This document shows positions 11,420 to 22,596 of a DNA stretch of 64,000 bases, one piece after another; position 1 is the first letter of the stretch; every line of letters begins with the position of its first letter. A model generated the notes under the pieces. That model was given only the letters and a program-made list of their open reading frames with translations, ran no database searches and was not told the DNA's origin. Source of the stretch: Trissonchulus latispiculum (Eukaryota; Nematoda; Enoplea; Enoplida; Ironidae); NCBI GenBank assembly GCA_030248195.1, contig JASAND010007604.1:1-64000 (forward strand), in the 5' to 3' direction. The translations under genes and the position numbers were made by a program.

Positions 11420-11976
11420 CAGGGGCGTATCCAGGATTTGGAAAAGGACTGGCTTATTTTTACTGGGGGGGGAGGGTGGGGGGGCCGCCCCCCATTCGGC
11501 GACCTCCCCCCCATTCGAGGAGTCCCCCCCATGAAATGCCCCCCCCATAAATTCCGACCTCCCCCCCATAACCCCAAAAATTGCCAAATTTTACCGTTTT
11601 TACCCTAAATTTTCAAAAAATTTTCCGGCTTCGCCGGATTTTTAACGAAATTTTCACTATTTTAGCCTAAAAACCACTTAAAATTAGTCATTTTTTAGCG
11701 ATTTTTACACATTTTTACACGAAAAACCCGCAAAAATTCGAAAATTTTTTCCAAAATATGCCCCCCCCATTTTGGGCCAGCCCCCCCCCATGAAGCCCCC
11801 CCCCCCATAAATTTTTGCCTAAAAATAAGCCAGAAGGAGGGGGTTTTGACTAAAATTTATTGAAAAGGAGGGGGTTTTGACAAAAATTTGCACGTTTTGT
11901 AATGGAATATTGATAAAATTTAACCCAAAAGGAGGGGGTTTCAGCCCCCAAAACCCCTCCCCTGGATACGCCCATG
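11420..11976. mobile_element. hAT-like short element carrying a nested poly-G element
   Basis: The ends are CAGGGGCGTATCCAGG and CCTGGATACGCCCATG, with the 8-bp duplication GACCACCT on both sides. Removing the nested element (11449-11833) and one copy of its AAGGA duplication leaves 167 bp, exactly the length of the uninterrupted relative at 14001-14167. Short GGAGGGGGTTTT boxes repeat inside. Confidence 0.88.
11449..11833. mobile_element. poly-G family TIR element with empty-site proof
   Basis: The ends are CTGGCTTATTTTTACTGGGG and AAAAATAAGCCAG; 5-bp duplication AAGGA on both sides. The host element exists without this insert at 14001-14167, reading straight through AAGGA once. The core carries CCGGCTTCGCCGGA near 11627. 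This is the best-defined member for fixing the family's boundaries. Confidence 0.93.
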
Positions 11977-12007
11977 GACCACCTGACCCCTTACCGACCT
12001 GATCCCT

Positions 12008-12375
12008 CAGACGGTCAAGTGGAGCCAGCCCAGCAAAATGGGTGCGTTGTGCAGCAAAACGGACACCGGAAATGAGCTGGGCGCACCAGAAAACCCCTAT
12101 AGAGAAAGTTTTGAGAGGCCAAGTAGAGCCTAGTATGGACCTCCAGGAAACGGTTGCCGACATGACCCTCCAGACAACAAAGTGGAAACAGCCCAGCAAG
12201 ATGGATGAGTCGGACGGCAAAACGGACACCGGATATGAGCTGGGCGCACCAGAAAACCCCTATAGAGAAAGTTTTGAGAGGCCAAGTAGAGCCCAGTACG
12301 GGCCTCCAGGTAGCGGTTGCCGACATGACCCTCCAGAAGGCAAAGTGAACCAGCCCAGCAACTTGGGTCAGTCGG
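12008..12375. repeat. tandem repeat, period about 163 bp
   Basis: Two units and part of a third share GAGCTGGGCGCACCAGAAAA (12074 and 12237) and GTTGCCGACATGACCCTCCA. A 173-codon plus-strand frame crosses the units, but 163 is not a multiple of three and nothing in it resembles a protein family, so I do not call it a gene. Confidence 0.8.
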
Positions 12376-13220
12376 GCAGCACAATTGATAGCGGGAATCG
12401 ATTCTCCATCCGCAAAAACCTTTGTATGCAAGATTTGAGGCTTCCAGGTCGCAAAATAAGCGAAAAAACTAAGTTCAAAGTTGGAACCAAAATTCACCAA
12501 CTTTGGCAGGCCAGTACCCAAAAATTACGCTCAGGGCCGGAAAATCATATAGCAATTGAATGACCCTGATATGTGTCCTATTCAGATATATAGACAGTAT
12601 TGCCCCATATATAGCCCAGTCTGACTTATTACGGCGCCTTTGAAGCATACTTTTTGGCCATTTTAGCGTTTTGGCCGACTTTGGTCCCCCGCCAAAAATT
12701 TTTTCCGGCTCTGGGAGGCATAAAAACTAGCCTATCGGCTTATTTTTGTTGCGTACTCCAAGAATATATATGGTTTTCATAGGCAAAAATTTTTCTATCT
12801 GTTGTTATTAAAGTTACAAAACCCCCTTGTTATTAAAGCTACAAAACCCCCTTACCAGACGTCAAAGCGGAGAACCGGAAAAAACATCACTCTCGTAAGC
12901 GATTTTTGGCGCAACTTTTTAACGGAAAGTGGTACGGGGATGAAACTTGGCCAATATACTAAACTCGACACGTACAATTTTTTGCGCACATAATCTGCGC
13001 AGGATCTGCGCAGCTTCTGCGCAGCCTTGTTTTACACGGTCATTCGACCATTTTCACTCATATTATAGGGGTCGCTAGCGACCCCTATGATAGGGCAATT
13101 TTTGAAAAATGCTAAAAACGATGTAATTTAATAAAACCTATTAGTCTATCGTGTAGAGAATGGTTTTTTACGTTCAATTGGCTGTTAAAATATACAGTTG
13201 GACCTGTCCTGGGTCCTCCA
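12376..13220. other. noncoding, with a palindrome and a triple CTGCGCAG repeat
   Basis: No gene seen. A triple CTGCGCAG motif lies near 12993-13023, and a 24-bp perfect palindrome at 13065-13088. Confidence 0.5.
13065..13088. repeat. 24-bp perfect palindrome
   Basis: The palindrome is centred on GCTAGC and has arms ATAGGGGTCGCT without a spacer. It is not linked to any recognised element end. Confidence 0.9.
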
Positions 13221-14000
13221 GTATAGTAAAGGTTCGAAAAAAATACGATTTTTGATTTGGCAACTTTTTGGATAACTTTTTATAGGATTGCCATAGAGAT
13301 CCCGGATATGGCCCAGCATGTGTGGGGTGGGGTCTAGTTTCTTCCCATGCCCAAAGTTCCCGGGCAAGGGCTGCGCTTTCAGAAAAATTTTGAAAATTGA
13401 CTGTATTTTTTTCGGACCCAAATCGAAAAAATACGCGGGGTCGAAAAAAATACAGGGCCAAAAATTCGCCCTTTCATTATCTAGTGCCAAAATGACTATA
13501 CAAATCGTGTATACAGATGCTGCTCATGCATTTTCCCTTGACTATTGACCCATCTTTCCAGTCTATGTTGGTTAATTTTCATTAGATAGGCCGCCTACCG
13601 CATATGACCCGAAAAACTTTTTCATCTGGCCCGATGCTGTTTTTATCACGCAGTAATGTCAATAATGTTGCTTATTCAGTGGCCATATTTTGTTTTTTAT
13701 TCTTAACAAACGTAACGACAAAGAATAAATACCCAGCAGACATCTAGAAGACCTGAAAACCGTCATAGATGGTCATGGCTGTTAACATGAGTTCTGGAAT
13801 CCCAATGCCTACCAGAAGGGCTTCTACGTTGTTTTTAATTCTCTAGCCATTGGCACAATTGATTAGAAACCATCATTTAGTTCATTCAAAGTCGAAAAAA
13901 TTGAGTTTTCAGTTCAGTGCTGAAAGCTTGTCTGCTGAGGAACCTGGCAGCCCAATCTGAGCATGTGAACGTAGCAACAGTCGTAATAGTTTACCATATG

Positions 14001-14167
14001 CATGGGCGTATCCAGGGGGAGGGTTTTGGGGGTTGAAACCCCCTCCTTTTGGGTTAACTTTTATCAATATTCCATTACAAAAAGTGCAAATTTTTGTCAA
14101 AACCCCCTCCTTTTCAGTAAATTCTAGTTAAAACCCCCTCCTTTTCAAAATCCTGGATACGCCCCTG
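14001..14167. mobile_element. hAT-like 167-bp element, uninterrupted copy
   Basis: The termini are CATGGGCGTATCCAGG and CCTGGATACGCCCCTG, with ACCATATG duplicated on both sides (8 bp). It is the reverse-oriented, empty version of 11420-11976. A truncated relative starts at 7388 (CATGGGCGTATCCAGGGG). Confidence 0.92.
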
Positions 14168-14990
14168 ACCATATGGTATTATTTTATTAAGTTTACTCTA
14201 GATTCGTAATTGTCCTGACTTTTTCAACTCGTTTCAGTGCTCTAACTTCCCGGAATATCGTCGACTTTTGTTACCGAGACTGTCGCAAGCAATTTACAGC
14301 GGTTTGAAGTCCTGAAAATGCAGTAGCTACAGTTTACTCGCTTCTAAAATTGAATCAGTATTACTGGAATCACTGCTATAGCTATGAATGCTAGCATAAA
14401 ACAGCGCTAAAAGTCATTCCAGTAAAGTTTTCCTCAGTTGAGGACAAATTTTCAAGCCAATCATACGACACTGTAGTAAGATAAAGATTGACTCCTTGGA
14501 ACCAACCCAGGAGACCGTCAGTGCATGCTATAGCCATAAATACTGTTAAAAACGCGGAAACTCGACACCTGGTCGATTTCTAGCAGCTAAAATAAGAATT
14601 TTTAGGTGTATTTTTATTTCGGACCCAAGTGCCCAGCGGGTCCGAAAAAATACACCCGCTGCTGCGCAACTGTGCGGCGCAGGGGCGCCCGAACCTATTG
14701 CCAAAAAAACTAGAAGCAATGTGTATTATGTTAAAACAATAGGTGCACTATAGCTTTAGTGTAGCGAACAAGAGCCAAAAAGTTGCCAACTGATGCAAAA
14801 GTTGAAAACCAACTTTTTCATAGTACCATTTTTGAGTCCTCAGCCTGCGTGAGTGCGGGGCCTTAGGGAAACAGCCATACCATGGCTGGATATAAATAAG
14901 CTTGCGCTAGTATGGGGTGCAGTTTGGCTGGGCTCCGTAGCTTCTAGCCTGAGTTAAGGTGGGTGCATTTTTTTCGGACCCTGCCGGTGT

Positions 14991-16088
14991 ATAGTCAAGC
15001 GGGAAAAAACCCACTTTTCAGATTTTTGGCCAGAACTTTTTTACTGGTTTGAGATATTGAAATACTGACTATACAGGCTGCTAGGCCTAGTCGTAAGCTT
15101 TCTTATGAGCTATAGAACACCTCTCTAGGGTGCGCCGTTAGTGAGAAAAATTGTCCCAAACTGGCGGGAAAAAACCCAATGCGGGAAAAAACCCATATGC
15201 GGGAAAAAACCCACCCCGAAAATTTTTTGGCAAGTTGCCAGGAGCATTTCTAACCGTTCCAAATGAAAGAGCGGGTTGTTTTTAGTACAACTGCATCAAA
15301 ATATATTAGTTTTTGTTGAAAAATTGAGGTCATAGTGACTTTTGAAAATTTGGTATGTTTAACACATAAACATAGGCAAATTTTGGAAATTTTTTAAAAT
15401 TGTTTATTTTCGGCAGTTTAAGCATCCTATCGTATAGAAAACGTGTTTTTCTTGTATTTAGAGTCAAACTAGACCCATTTTAAGGCAAAAATAAGCATTT
15501 TTGGACAAATTGAAATTTTGGCTTGAAATGGCACCATGTCCGATTTTGACCCCCTGGACCTCCCATAACAGATCGAACCCAGGTAAAACCTATACCAATT
15601 TAATCTATAGGCTCTATTAAACAAATGTATGTATTAGTTTGACCTTTCCTGCTAATGCTTTGAAAAATTTTCAATTTTGAAAAGTGGGTTTTTTTCCCGC
15701 ATGTGGGGTTTTTTCCCGCCAACTCTAGGTCACCCCCAGGTCGCACCGGAGGGGTTAGAGCAGTGTGGCATATATCAGTATGATGCGCAATAGATGCTCT
15801 ACACATACATACAATCCGCTTTGGTCTAAGTCCTTCCAGTAGTTCAGGGTGGCCAGGCAAAGTTTGCCAAATTTCGGTACTTGGACGGACCAAAATTTTC
15901 GAAAATTTCAAAGTCCCAAAAAATTTGCAGGGAAGCAGTGGGAACAACAATAATGCACCCTCCAGGGTTATTTTGGATGCTCTTCAAGATAGGCTATTAA
16001 AATCCTAGATAGCTCATACCGGTAAGCCCACACTGGGGGTGGGTTTTTTCCCACATTGGCGAGTGGGTTTTTTTTCCCGCTTGACTAT
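14991..16088. mobile_element. ATAGTCAAGCGGG-type TIR element, copy 2
   Basis: The ends are ATAGTCAAGCGGG and CCCGCTTGACTAT. Several GCGGGAAAAAACCCA words lie near the left end (15164-15216) and their complements near the right end. The interior closely matches 6296-7354, including the TGCCAAATTTCGG and AGGGAAGCAGTGGGAACAAC stretches. Apparent 92-116-codon frames overlap between copies but lack protein-like composition. Confidence 0.8.
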
Positions 16089-16520
16089 ATTTTTTTCGAA
16101 CCTTTACTATACCGAAATAGCACTTTCAGGGTTTTTGGCCCCTAGCTAGCCAGGGAAGCAAAATTATCCAAATCTGACACCATAGGATGATGCAGCGTCC
16201 TCGATAGTACCGTGCTATGGTGTCGAATTGTTTCACTGCTTGGTTGTTAAAAAAGTTTTCAAAAAATTGGGTGGATTCCCCCCCCCCAAAGTGGGGTTTT
16301 TCCCTGTCACATTTGACAATGTGCCAGACTAACGGTGCATCGGATCGATCTAATTTTTGCTGTGTGCAAAGAGGAAGACTGGCCATCATTGCAGATATTT
16401 GCAAAACTAAGCCTTTTCTAGCCCAACCCAGTCAAAAGTTAAACCGGTCCAAACTTTTGCAAAATTTTGGCTTGGTTGGACCAAAAAGTAGGTGTCATTT
16501 TCAAAATGTCATAAAATGAG

Positions 16521-18365
16521 CTGGGTTTTCTTTAGTGGGAGGGGGTGGGGGGGCGCCCCCCCACTCACTATAAGGTGCCCAGAAAATGCTAAATTTTAAG
16601 GATTTTTGGTGAAAATTTTCAAAAATGTTCCGGCTTCGCCGGAATTTTTTGTTCAAAAATCGTCTATTTTGGTACTAAAACTTGATTTTTGAGCACTTTT
16701 AGCTTAGTTGTAGCAGTATACATAGAAAACACGCAATTTTTACCGTATTTTTAGCACTGCTAGCCCATTTTATTCCCCCCGCCTGTGTTTTTTATTTTCT
16801 CAAAAAAGTGCGCAATGACACACTTTTTCTCTGAATTTAGCAAAAAATTTTGGGCTTGTGCGCACGCGTGCGCACTTTTTTCCAGACACAGAAAAAGTAA
16901 ATTGCTGAAATTAATCACTGAAAGGACACAAAAATTGTTGAATTTTTGCAGCATCCGGTTCCCAGACCTCCGTTGCATAGTTCGTGGGTCTACGCTCCCA
17001 TTCAGGCCATTTACATAGCTTTAGTATCTTTTGTGTAAGACAGTCTGCACATTCTAGAAAAAATATCAGGCAAATGGTATAGTCAGGGGGGGGAAACATG
17101 AATAGGGAAGCAAGCCTCCAACTTTTTCTTCGTTTAGATTTGGATCGGTTTGAGTATACCGTTACGTACCGTGTCAAATACCTATCCAATCGTATATATA
17201 TTCAAACTTCTCTTACACCTCTCTCAGCTTTGGCAGTAACAGGATTCGTCCATGTTTTTTTTTTACCCGCGAATCGGGGAAAAAACATGGTGCGGGGAAA
17301 AAAACATGGCACGGATTTCTAGCAAGCAACCATTTAGAGTGGTTTAAAAGCGTTGTTTCAGCTGTTTTTAGCGTGCAAAACTACCTAGGCACCATTCTAG
17401 CGTCACAACAAGCTTAAAACCCGATTTTTTGGTCAAAATGCCAAATCCGCCGTACCTAACCTGTTTGGGCATGAAACCTGCTGGGAACTGGCCATAATAT
17501 GCAGAATATAGCTAGAAATAAGTTAGTTGTGTTAAAAATTGCAATATCCCATCATTTTTTAAGTTTTTTCAAAATTTTCATTTTTACCATAGAAACTTAT
17601 GAAACCTGGCATGTTGATGCTGCAAATCAAATTTTCGAGCTAGAAGCTTCAAAAATGCTCAAAGTTGGCATATTTTTAGTTTTTTAGCGGTTTTAAAGCA
17701 TTCTCTTTCCTATAGAAGCATTAGTTACGCCTTCCTGGAGCATACGCAAAAATTTGAAAATTTGGTCACCATTCCCCGCTCTAGTGGACCCTATGTGGGG
17801 AAAAAAACATGGTCAATTTTTTTACTGGGTGCACGTAGGGGAAAATCACTATTGCCATGTGATAGAGCAAGTCGAATTATGCCCGCATGCAAATTTATAG
17901 TAGCCAAAGTTGGATGGTTGGTTAGATATATACTTGCAAACTTTCGAAAATCCTTAGCATTTTGGCCCATTTTGGGAGGTCAACTTTGGTCATGTAGTAC
18001 TGTGCTAGAATCGAACTCAGAAACCAATCTGGTACTGCAAGGTATAGTTTAAGACTTGCTCTTTCTAATGGGCTATACTAGGCAGCTGCGGCTGCTATGG
18101 TTGGGGAGTAGACGACCATGTTTTTCCCCCTCTTTTCCGGCATGTCCCCCCCCCTGACTATATATAATACGTACGAAACCGCAATTTTGCGCTAAATTAT
18201 AGTATTTCTCAGCTATGCCCACTTTTCCTACAAATTGAGCAAAAAATTTCGGGGCAGTGCGCAGACGAGCGCAAAAGTGTTCGAGCAAAACAAAAACACT
18301 GCCCCCCCACTTTTGGTCTTCCCCCCCCCACAAGTGGGCACTTTTTTGGCCTAAAGAAAACCCAG
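16521..18365. mobile_element. poly-G family element enlarged by nested insertion
   Basis: The ends are CTGGGTTTTCTTTAG and CTAAAGAAAACCCAG, exact inverted copies, with ATGAG duplicated at both flanks. The TTCCGGCTTCGCCGGAA hairpin lies at about 16628. The element is 1845 bp instead of the usual 310-430 bp because foreign sequence, including 17079-18161, lies inside. Confidence 0.85.
17079..18161. mobile_element. ATAGTCAGGGGGG-type TIR element
   Basis: The ends are ATAGTCAGGGGGGGGAAACATG and, inverted, CATGTCCCCCCCCCTGACTAT. GGGGAAAAAACATGG words recur near 17276-17310 and 17798-17815. The layout parallels the ATAGTCAAGCGGG elements, which carry GCGGGAAAAAACCCA instead, so this looks like a sister family. 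No target duplication is clear. Confidence 0.6.
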
Positions 18366-19008
18366 ATGAGCAGGAGTGAACCAAATAATTTGATCTTTGC
18401 ACACGTAGGTAAGAAAGAGTCGCGCTTTCTGCTGCTATGTTCTGGAGCTCAAAGCTCCAACCCTTGGTCCAGGAGGCGGGTGGGTTTTGTACTTTTGTTC
18501 CCCCCAAAAAGGGGGTGGGTTTCCCCAATGGCTATATATATATATATATATATTGATATTTTTTGATGCAGATGTACTAAAAATGACCCGCTCTTTGGAA
18601 TGGTATATTCAAAACCGTTCTGTAAATTCTTGTAAAGTTCTTGTATATAAATTCAAAACTTTTCCTTGGCAAAAATTTCTGGGGGGAGTCTGGGGGGGGG
18701 GCGGTCCCCCCACAGGTCTGGGGGGGGCACGGAGATTTCAGTGGGGGGGGAGGGGGGGAAATTTCAAAAATAACCCACAAAATCGTATTTTTTAATCCCG
18801 AGTAAATCACGCCTTGTTAGTACTATATATCTTTTATTACATAGACGTGATTTGCCCCGCGGCCGCCCAACCCCAATGCCGCGTCCACATACAACAGGTA
18901 TTACATCTGCCACAGCGATGCTGATGCATACAAGCGGCTACGTTGTGAAAGGATTAGTAGACAATTATATATAAACTCATACAAAAGCATGAGCGTATAT
19001 ATATATAT
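18366..19008. other. noncoding, (TA)n and G-rich element fragment
   Basis: A TA dinucleotide run lies near 18533-18553. A fragment at about 18660-18780 (CTTGGCAAAAATTTCTGGGG and onward) also occurs at about 22390-22510 and 25550-25690. No gene. Confidence 0.5.
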
Positions 19009-20308
19009 GTCGCAGTCTAAAAGCATTTTCCGTCTAATTGCAATTAGACGGAGAATTTCAGTCTAATTGCAATTGGGCTAGTCTAATAGCATGAGACTGA
19101 GCGAAATGCTGTTAGACTGAAAATTTTCAGTCTAATTGCAATTAGACGTACCATTGTTCGTCTAATTGCAATTGGGCGAACAGAGCCTCGTCTGATTGCA
19201 TTTTGATGTAAAATGTTTTGGTCAATGTCTAAGAACAGCGCTTCACTGTAACTGTATACGGAGAAGGGCATAGAAAGTCGGAAAGATATTACGTCATTAA
19301 GAATAGCTTTGGAAACATCGTAGAATTTCTTTTCGTTTAGCAATTGAAAACGTGAAAACCTTAAAGGATTTAAAAGATGCTCCAAAGGATTTTGAAAACA
19401 TAGTAGAAATTATCTATATACTAGAATTTGAAGACTTTCAAATATTATTGCACAGAATATTGCAGAGAATCCCTCAAAGTAAAAAACTGGGTTAAAATAA
19501 AAAAGTAACAGTATATAACATTCTTTCAAAATGGATTTTCTTGTTAAAATTATTTCCTCCCCAGTCCTCAATGCTTGCAATCCAAATTAAAGTTCGATTG
19601 GTCATGGTTTGAAAGTTTTAAGCTTTTGGATGTATTAAAATTAAAAGTAAATTATATATAGATGTGTGCACTAAAGTATTCACGTTTTCAATATCTAACG
19701 AAAAGTATTTCTACTATGTTTTTAAAGCTATTCTGAAACTGTTACCTACTTTTTTATTTTAACCCAGTTTTTTACTTTGAGGGATTCTATGCAATAATAA
19801 AAATGTTCGTGTAATATAAAAATATTGTAAAAATTGTATAAAAACTTGAGATCCAAATATTAGTTCGACTGTCAAAATATGAAAATTTTAAGCTTAGTTG
19901 TAGATAATTTCTACTATGTTTTCAAAATCCTTTGGAGCATCTTTTAAATCCTTTAAGGTTTTCACGTTTTCAATTGCTAAACGAAAAGAAATTCTACTAT
20001 GTTTCCAAAGCTATTCTTAATGACGTAATATCTTTCCGACTTTCTATGCCCTTCTCCGTATACAGTTACAGTGAAGCGCTGTTCTTAGACATTAACCAAA
20101 ACATTTTACATCAAAATGCAATCAGACGAGGCTCTGTTCGCCCAATTGCAATTAGACGAACAATGGTACGTCTAATTGCAATTAGACTGAAAATTTTCAG
20201 TCTAACAGCATTTCGCTCAGTCTCATGCTATTAGACTAGCCCAATTGCAATTAGACTGAAATTCTCCGTCTAATTGCAATTAGACGGAAAATGCTTTTAG
20301 ACTGCGAC
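19009..20308. mobile_element. giant foldback element with 408-bp arms
   Basis: The arms 19009-19416 and 19901-20308 are the same length and almost perfect inverted copies; their translated frames differ at only two residues. Each arm contains several copies of the palindrome GTCTAATTGCAATTAGAC or variants. The spacer is itself partly inverted: CCCTCAAAGTAAAAAACTGG near 19471 is mirrored near 19790. No transposase, and no clear flanking duplication because both sides are TA-rich. The two roughly 100-codon frames are mirror artefacts. Confidence 0.9.
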
Positions 20309-21309
20309 ATATACACAGTGACGCAAGGATGGCAGCCCGGGTTTGACGCTATTAGATTGACAAAACAAAATTGAGGTTACTTAGTTTATGAAAGTACATA
20401 AATTTTTTTACACATTTTTCCGGGCACTTTAGAGTTCTGCGGGGGGAAGGCCCGAATCCTAGGAGAACCGGTTTCTGGGGGGGCACCCCCCCTGTAGGAA
20501 AAAGCCAGCCGAGTATAGCACGCATAGATATCTTTGACCGGATACTGTGGCCGCTAAATATCAAAGTCCCAATAAAACAAAGCAGCACTCAGCAGTACTG
20601 GGTTAATGTGGTCGCTCCTTCCCCACTCGAATGTTTCCCATAGTTTCACCAATGAGGGGTGCCCCCCACGTTTCGACCGCCTCCACTACAACAGAATTTA
20701 TGGCTTACCCTTCCAACTTTGACTATTCCCCGAACCCCCAGCACTTTTTAGAGCCAAAAGTTAGCTCATTTTGCCAAAAATGGCCATTTTTTAAAACTTT
20801 TTAAAAAATTTTCCAAGTTTTGCATTTTTTAGTTTGGTTCCCACTTTACTGGTGGAGGGGGTCTGAGCTCGGCTTGTAGGGAGTAATCATGGTCGAGGTC
20901 AAAGGCATAGGTGTGGCTGGGGAAAACATTTGGGGGGGGGGTGTTCCGACGGAGAGTGGGGGACCCACCCTAAATTATCGATTTTATGCCATTTTTGGCC
21001 AAAAATTGGGGGGGGGCGCGAAAATTTGTCGTTTCGGGGAGGGGTGCCCCCTTTGGACACTTTTGCAAAAGTTACCCTACAAATACCCATTTTTGGCCAA
21101 TAACTTCAGAGCAACTACCCCCACCCTGTTGGGAGGGGGGGCGGTGTCCCCAACAATTTTTGGGGCAGGTTTGGAAATATAGCGAACCTCCCCCTGACCA
21201 TCCGCAAAATTACACCTATAATGGTAATTACCTAAAAATCTGAAAATCTGGGTGGGGGTCGCCAAAATTTGTCATTTTGGTGGGGGGGGTCCCCCCACCC
21301 CCACCCCCC

Positions 21310-22119
21310 CTGGGGTTTTTTTACGGGGGGGGGGGCTGGCTTATCCCTTGGCAATTTTTTATGGGGGGGGGGGCTTCATGGGGGGCCCCCCCCTCGATGG
21401 GGGGGGCTCACCCAAAATGGGGGGGGGCATATTTTTAGAAAATTTTTTCGAATTTTTGTGGGTTTTTTGTGTACAAACTGCTAAAAATCGCTAAAAATGA
21501 CTTATTCTATGTGTTTTTTACGCTAAAATAGCGAAAATTTAGTCAAAAATCCGGCGAAGCCGGAAAATTTTTTGAAAATTTAAGGTAAAAATGGTAAAAT
21601 TTGGGAATTTTTGGGGTTATGGGGGGGGAGGTCGGGATTTATGGGGGGGGGCTTTTCATGGGGGGGGGGGCTCCTCGAATGGGGGGGGGAGGTCGCCGAA
21701 TGGGGGGCGGCCCCCCCACCCCCCCCCCCACTAGGGATAAGCCAGGGGGGGGTGGGGGCCACCCCCCACTTTTTGGGTTCCCCCCCACTCGTTCCCCTCC
21801 CCACTTTTTTGGGCTTCCCCCCCACTCACCCTAAGGTGCCCAGAAAATGCCAAATTTTTAGGATTTTTGGTCAAAATTTTCAAAAATTTTCCGGCTTCGC
21901 CGGAATTTTTTCGTCAAAAATGGTCTATTTTGGTGCTAAAACTCAATTTTTGAGCACTTTTAAGCTTAGTTATAGCAGTATATGTAGAAAACAGGCTTTT
22001 TATACTGTATTTTTGGCATTTTTAGCCCATTTTATTTCCCCCCCCACTTTTGGACCTCCCCCCTCCCACTAGTGGGGGGGGCGTCCCCCCCCACTTATTT
22101 TTGCCTAGAAAAACCCCAG
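21310..22119. mobile_element. poly-G family element with a nested sister
   Basis: It begins CTGGGGTTTTTTTACGGGG and ends CTAGAAAAACCCCAG, with CCGGCTTCGCCGGAA near 21890. The unit 2 counterpart (about 24906-25272) lacks the nested piece. Confidence 0.65.
21336..21745. mobile_element. poly-G family element present only in unit 1
   Basis: The ends are CTGGCTTATCCCT and AGGGATAAGCCAG. The core has the CCGGCGAAGCCGG hairpin near 21551. It inserted into a G-run, so the flanking duplication cannot be told from homopolymer. Its absence from unit 2 places the insertion after the tandem duplication. Confidence 0.8.
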
Positions 22120-22596
22120 CGGCCCCCCCAACCCATCTATGGCTACAGGGGATGTTTTATTGCTCATTTTGAAGCTCTTCGCAAGGCCTCATGGTAGTTA
22201 TCGTTAGATTTTCGATTTGTCGCTTAATAAAAAAGTTATATACAGCCAAAATTCGAAAAGTCGGGTTTTTATTTCTCGCCGCGCTATATACTCCAAAGAG
22301 TGTAAATTTTTGCCAAAACTCCCTCCTTTTCTAAATCCAGGATATATATACGCCCGCGCATAAAAAGTCCTGTTTTTCCGAACTGGCTTTTTCCTAGGCA
22401 AAAATTTCTGGGGGGAGTCTGGGGGGCGTTCCTCCCACAGGTCTGGGGGGCGTTCCTCCCACAGGTCTGGGGGGGGACACGGATTTCAGTGGGGGGGGGG
22501 AGAAAATTTTTCAAAAATTGCCCTCAAAACCCTATTTTTCCGGGCACTTTAGAGTTCTGGGGGAGTAAGGCCCGAATCCTGGGGGGGGACCCAATT

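Larger units (their letters stand above)
13221..16112. mobile_element. composite element bounded by GTATAGTAAAGGTTCG ends
   Basis: The left end GTATAGTAAAGGTTCGAAAA (13221) is mirrored exactly at 16112. Internal TTCGGACCC and GGTCCGAAAAAA boxes recur near 13415, 14617 and 14971. At least two other elements are nested inside (14001-14167 and 14991-16088), so the original may have been about 1.6 kb. No coding capacity recognised. Confidence 0.65.
20906..22141. mobile_element. CATAGGTGTGGCTGG-type element, unit 1
   Basis: It begins CATAGGTGTGGCTGGGG and ends CCCAACCCATCTATG. It contains nested poly-G elements. Its flanks no longer match well (GTCAAAGG, GCTACAGG). Counterparts lie at 24492-25294, 27665-27823 and 28954-29204. 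Confidence 0.65.

Noticed and set aside
12042..12563. 173-codon plus-strand frame
   Set aside because: Spans a 163-bp tandem repeat whose period is not a multiple of three; both strands have similar frames; no domain.
19083..20234. Two nearly identical roughly 100-codon frames on opposite strands (19083-19385 and 19932-20234)
   Set aside because: They are the two arms of the foldback element read in mirror; no family resemblance, and the frames run through the GTCTAATTGCAATTAGAC repeats.
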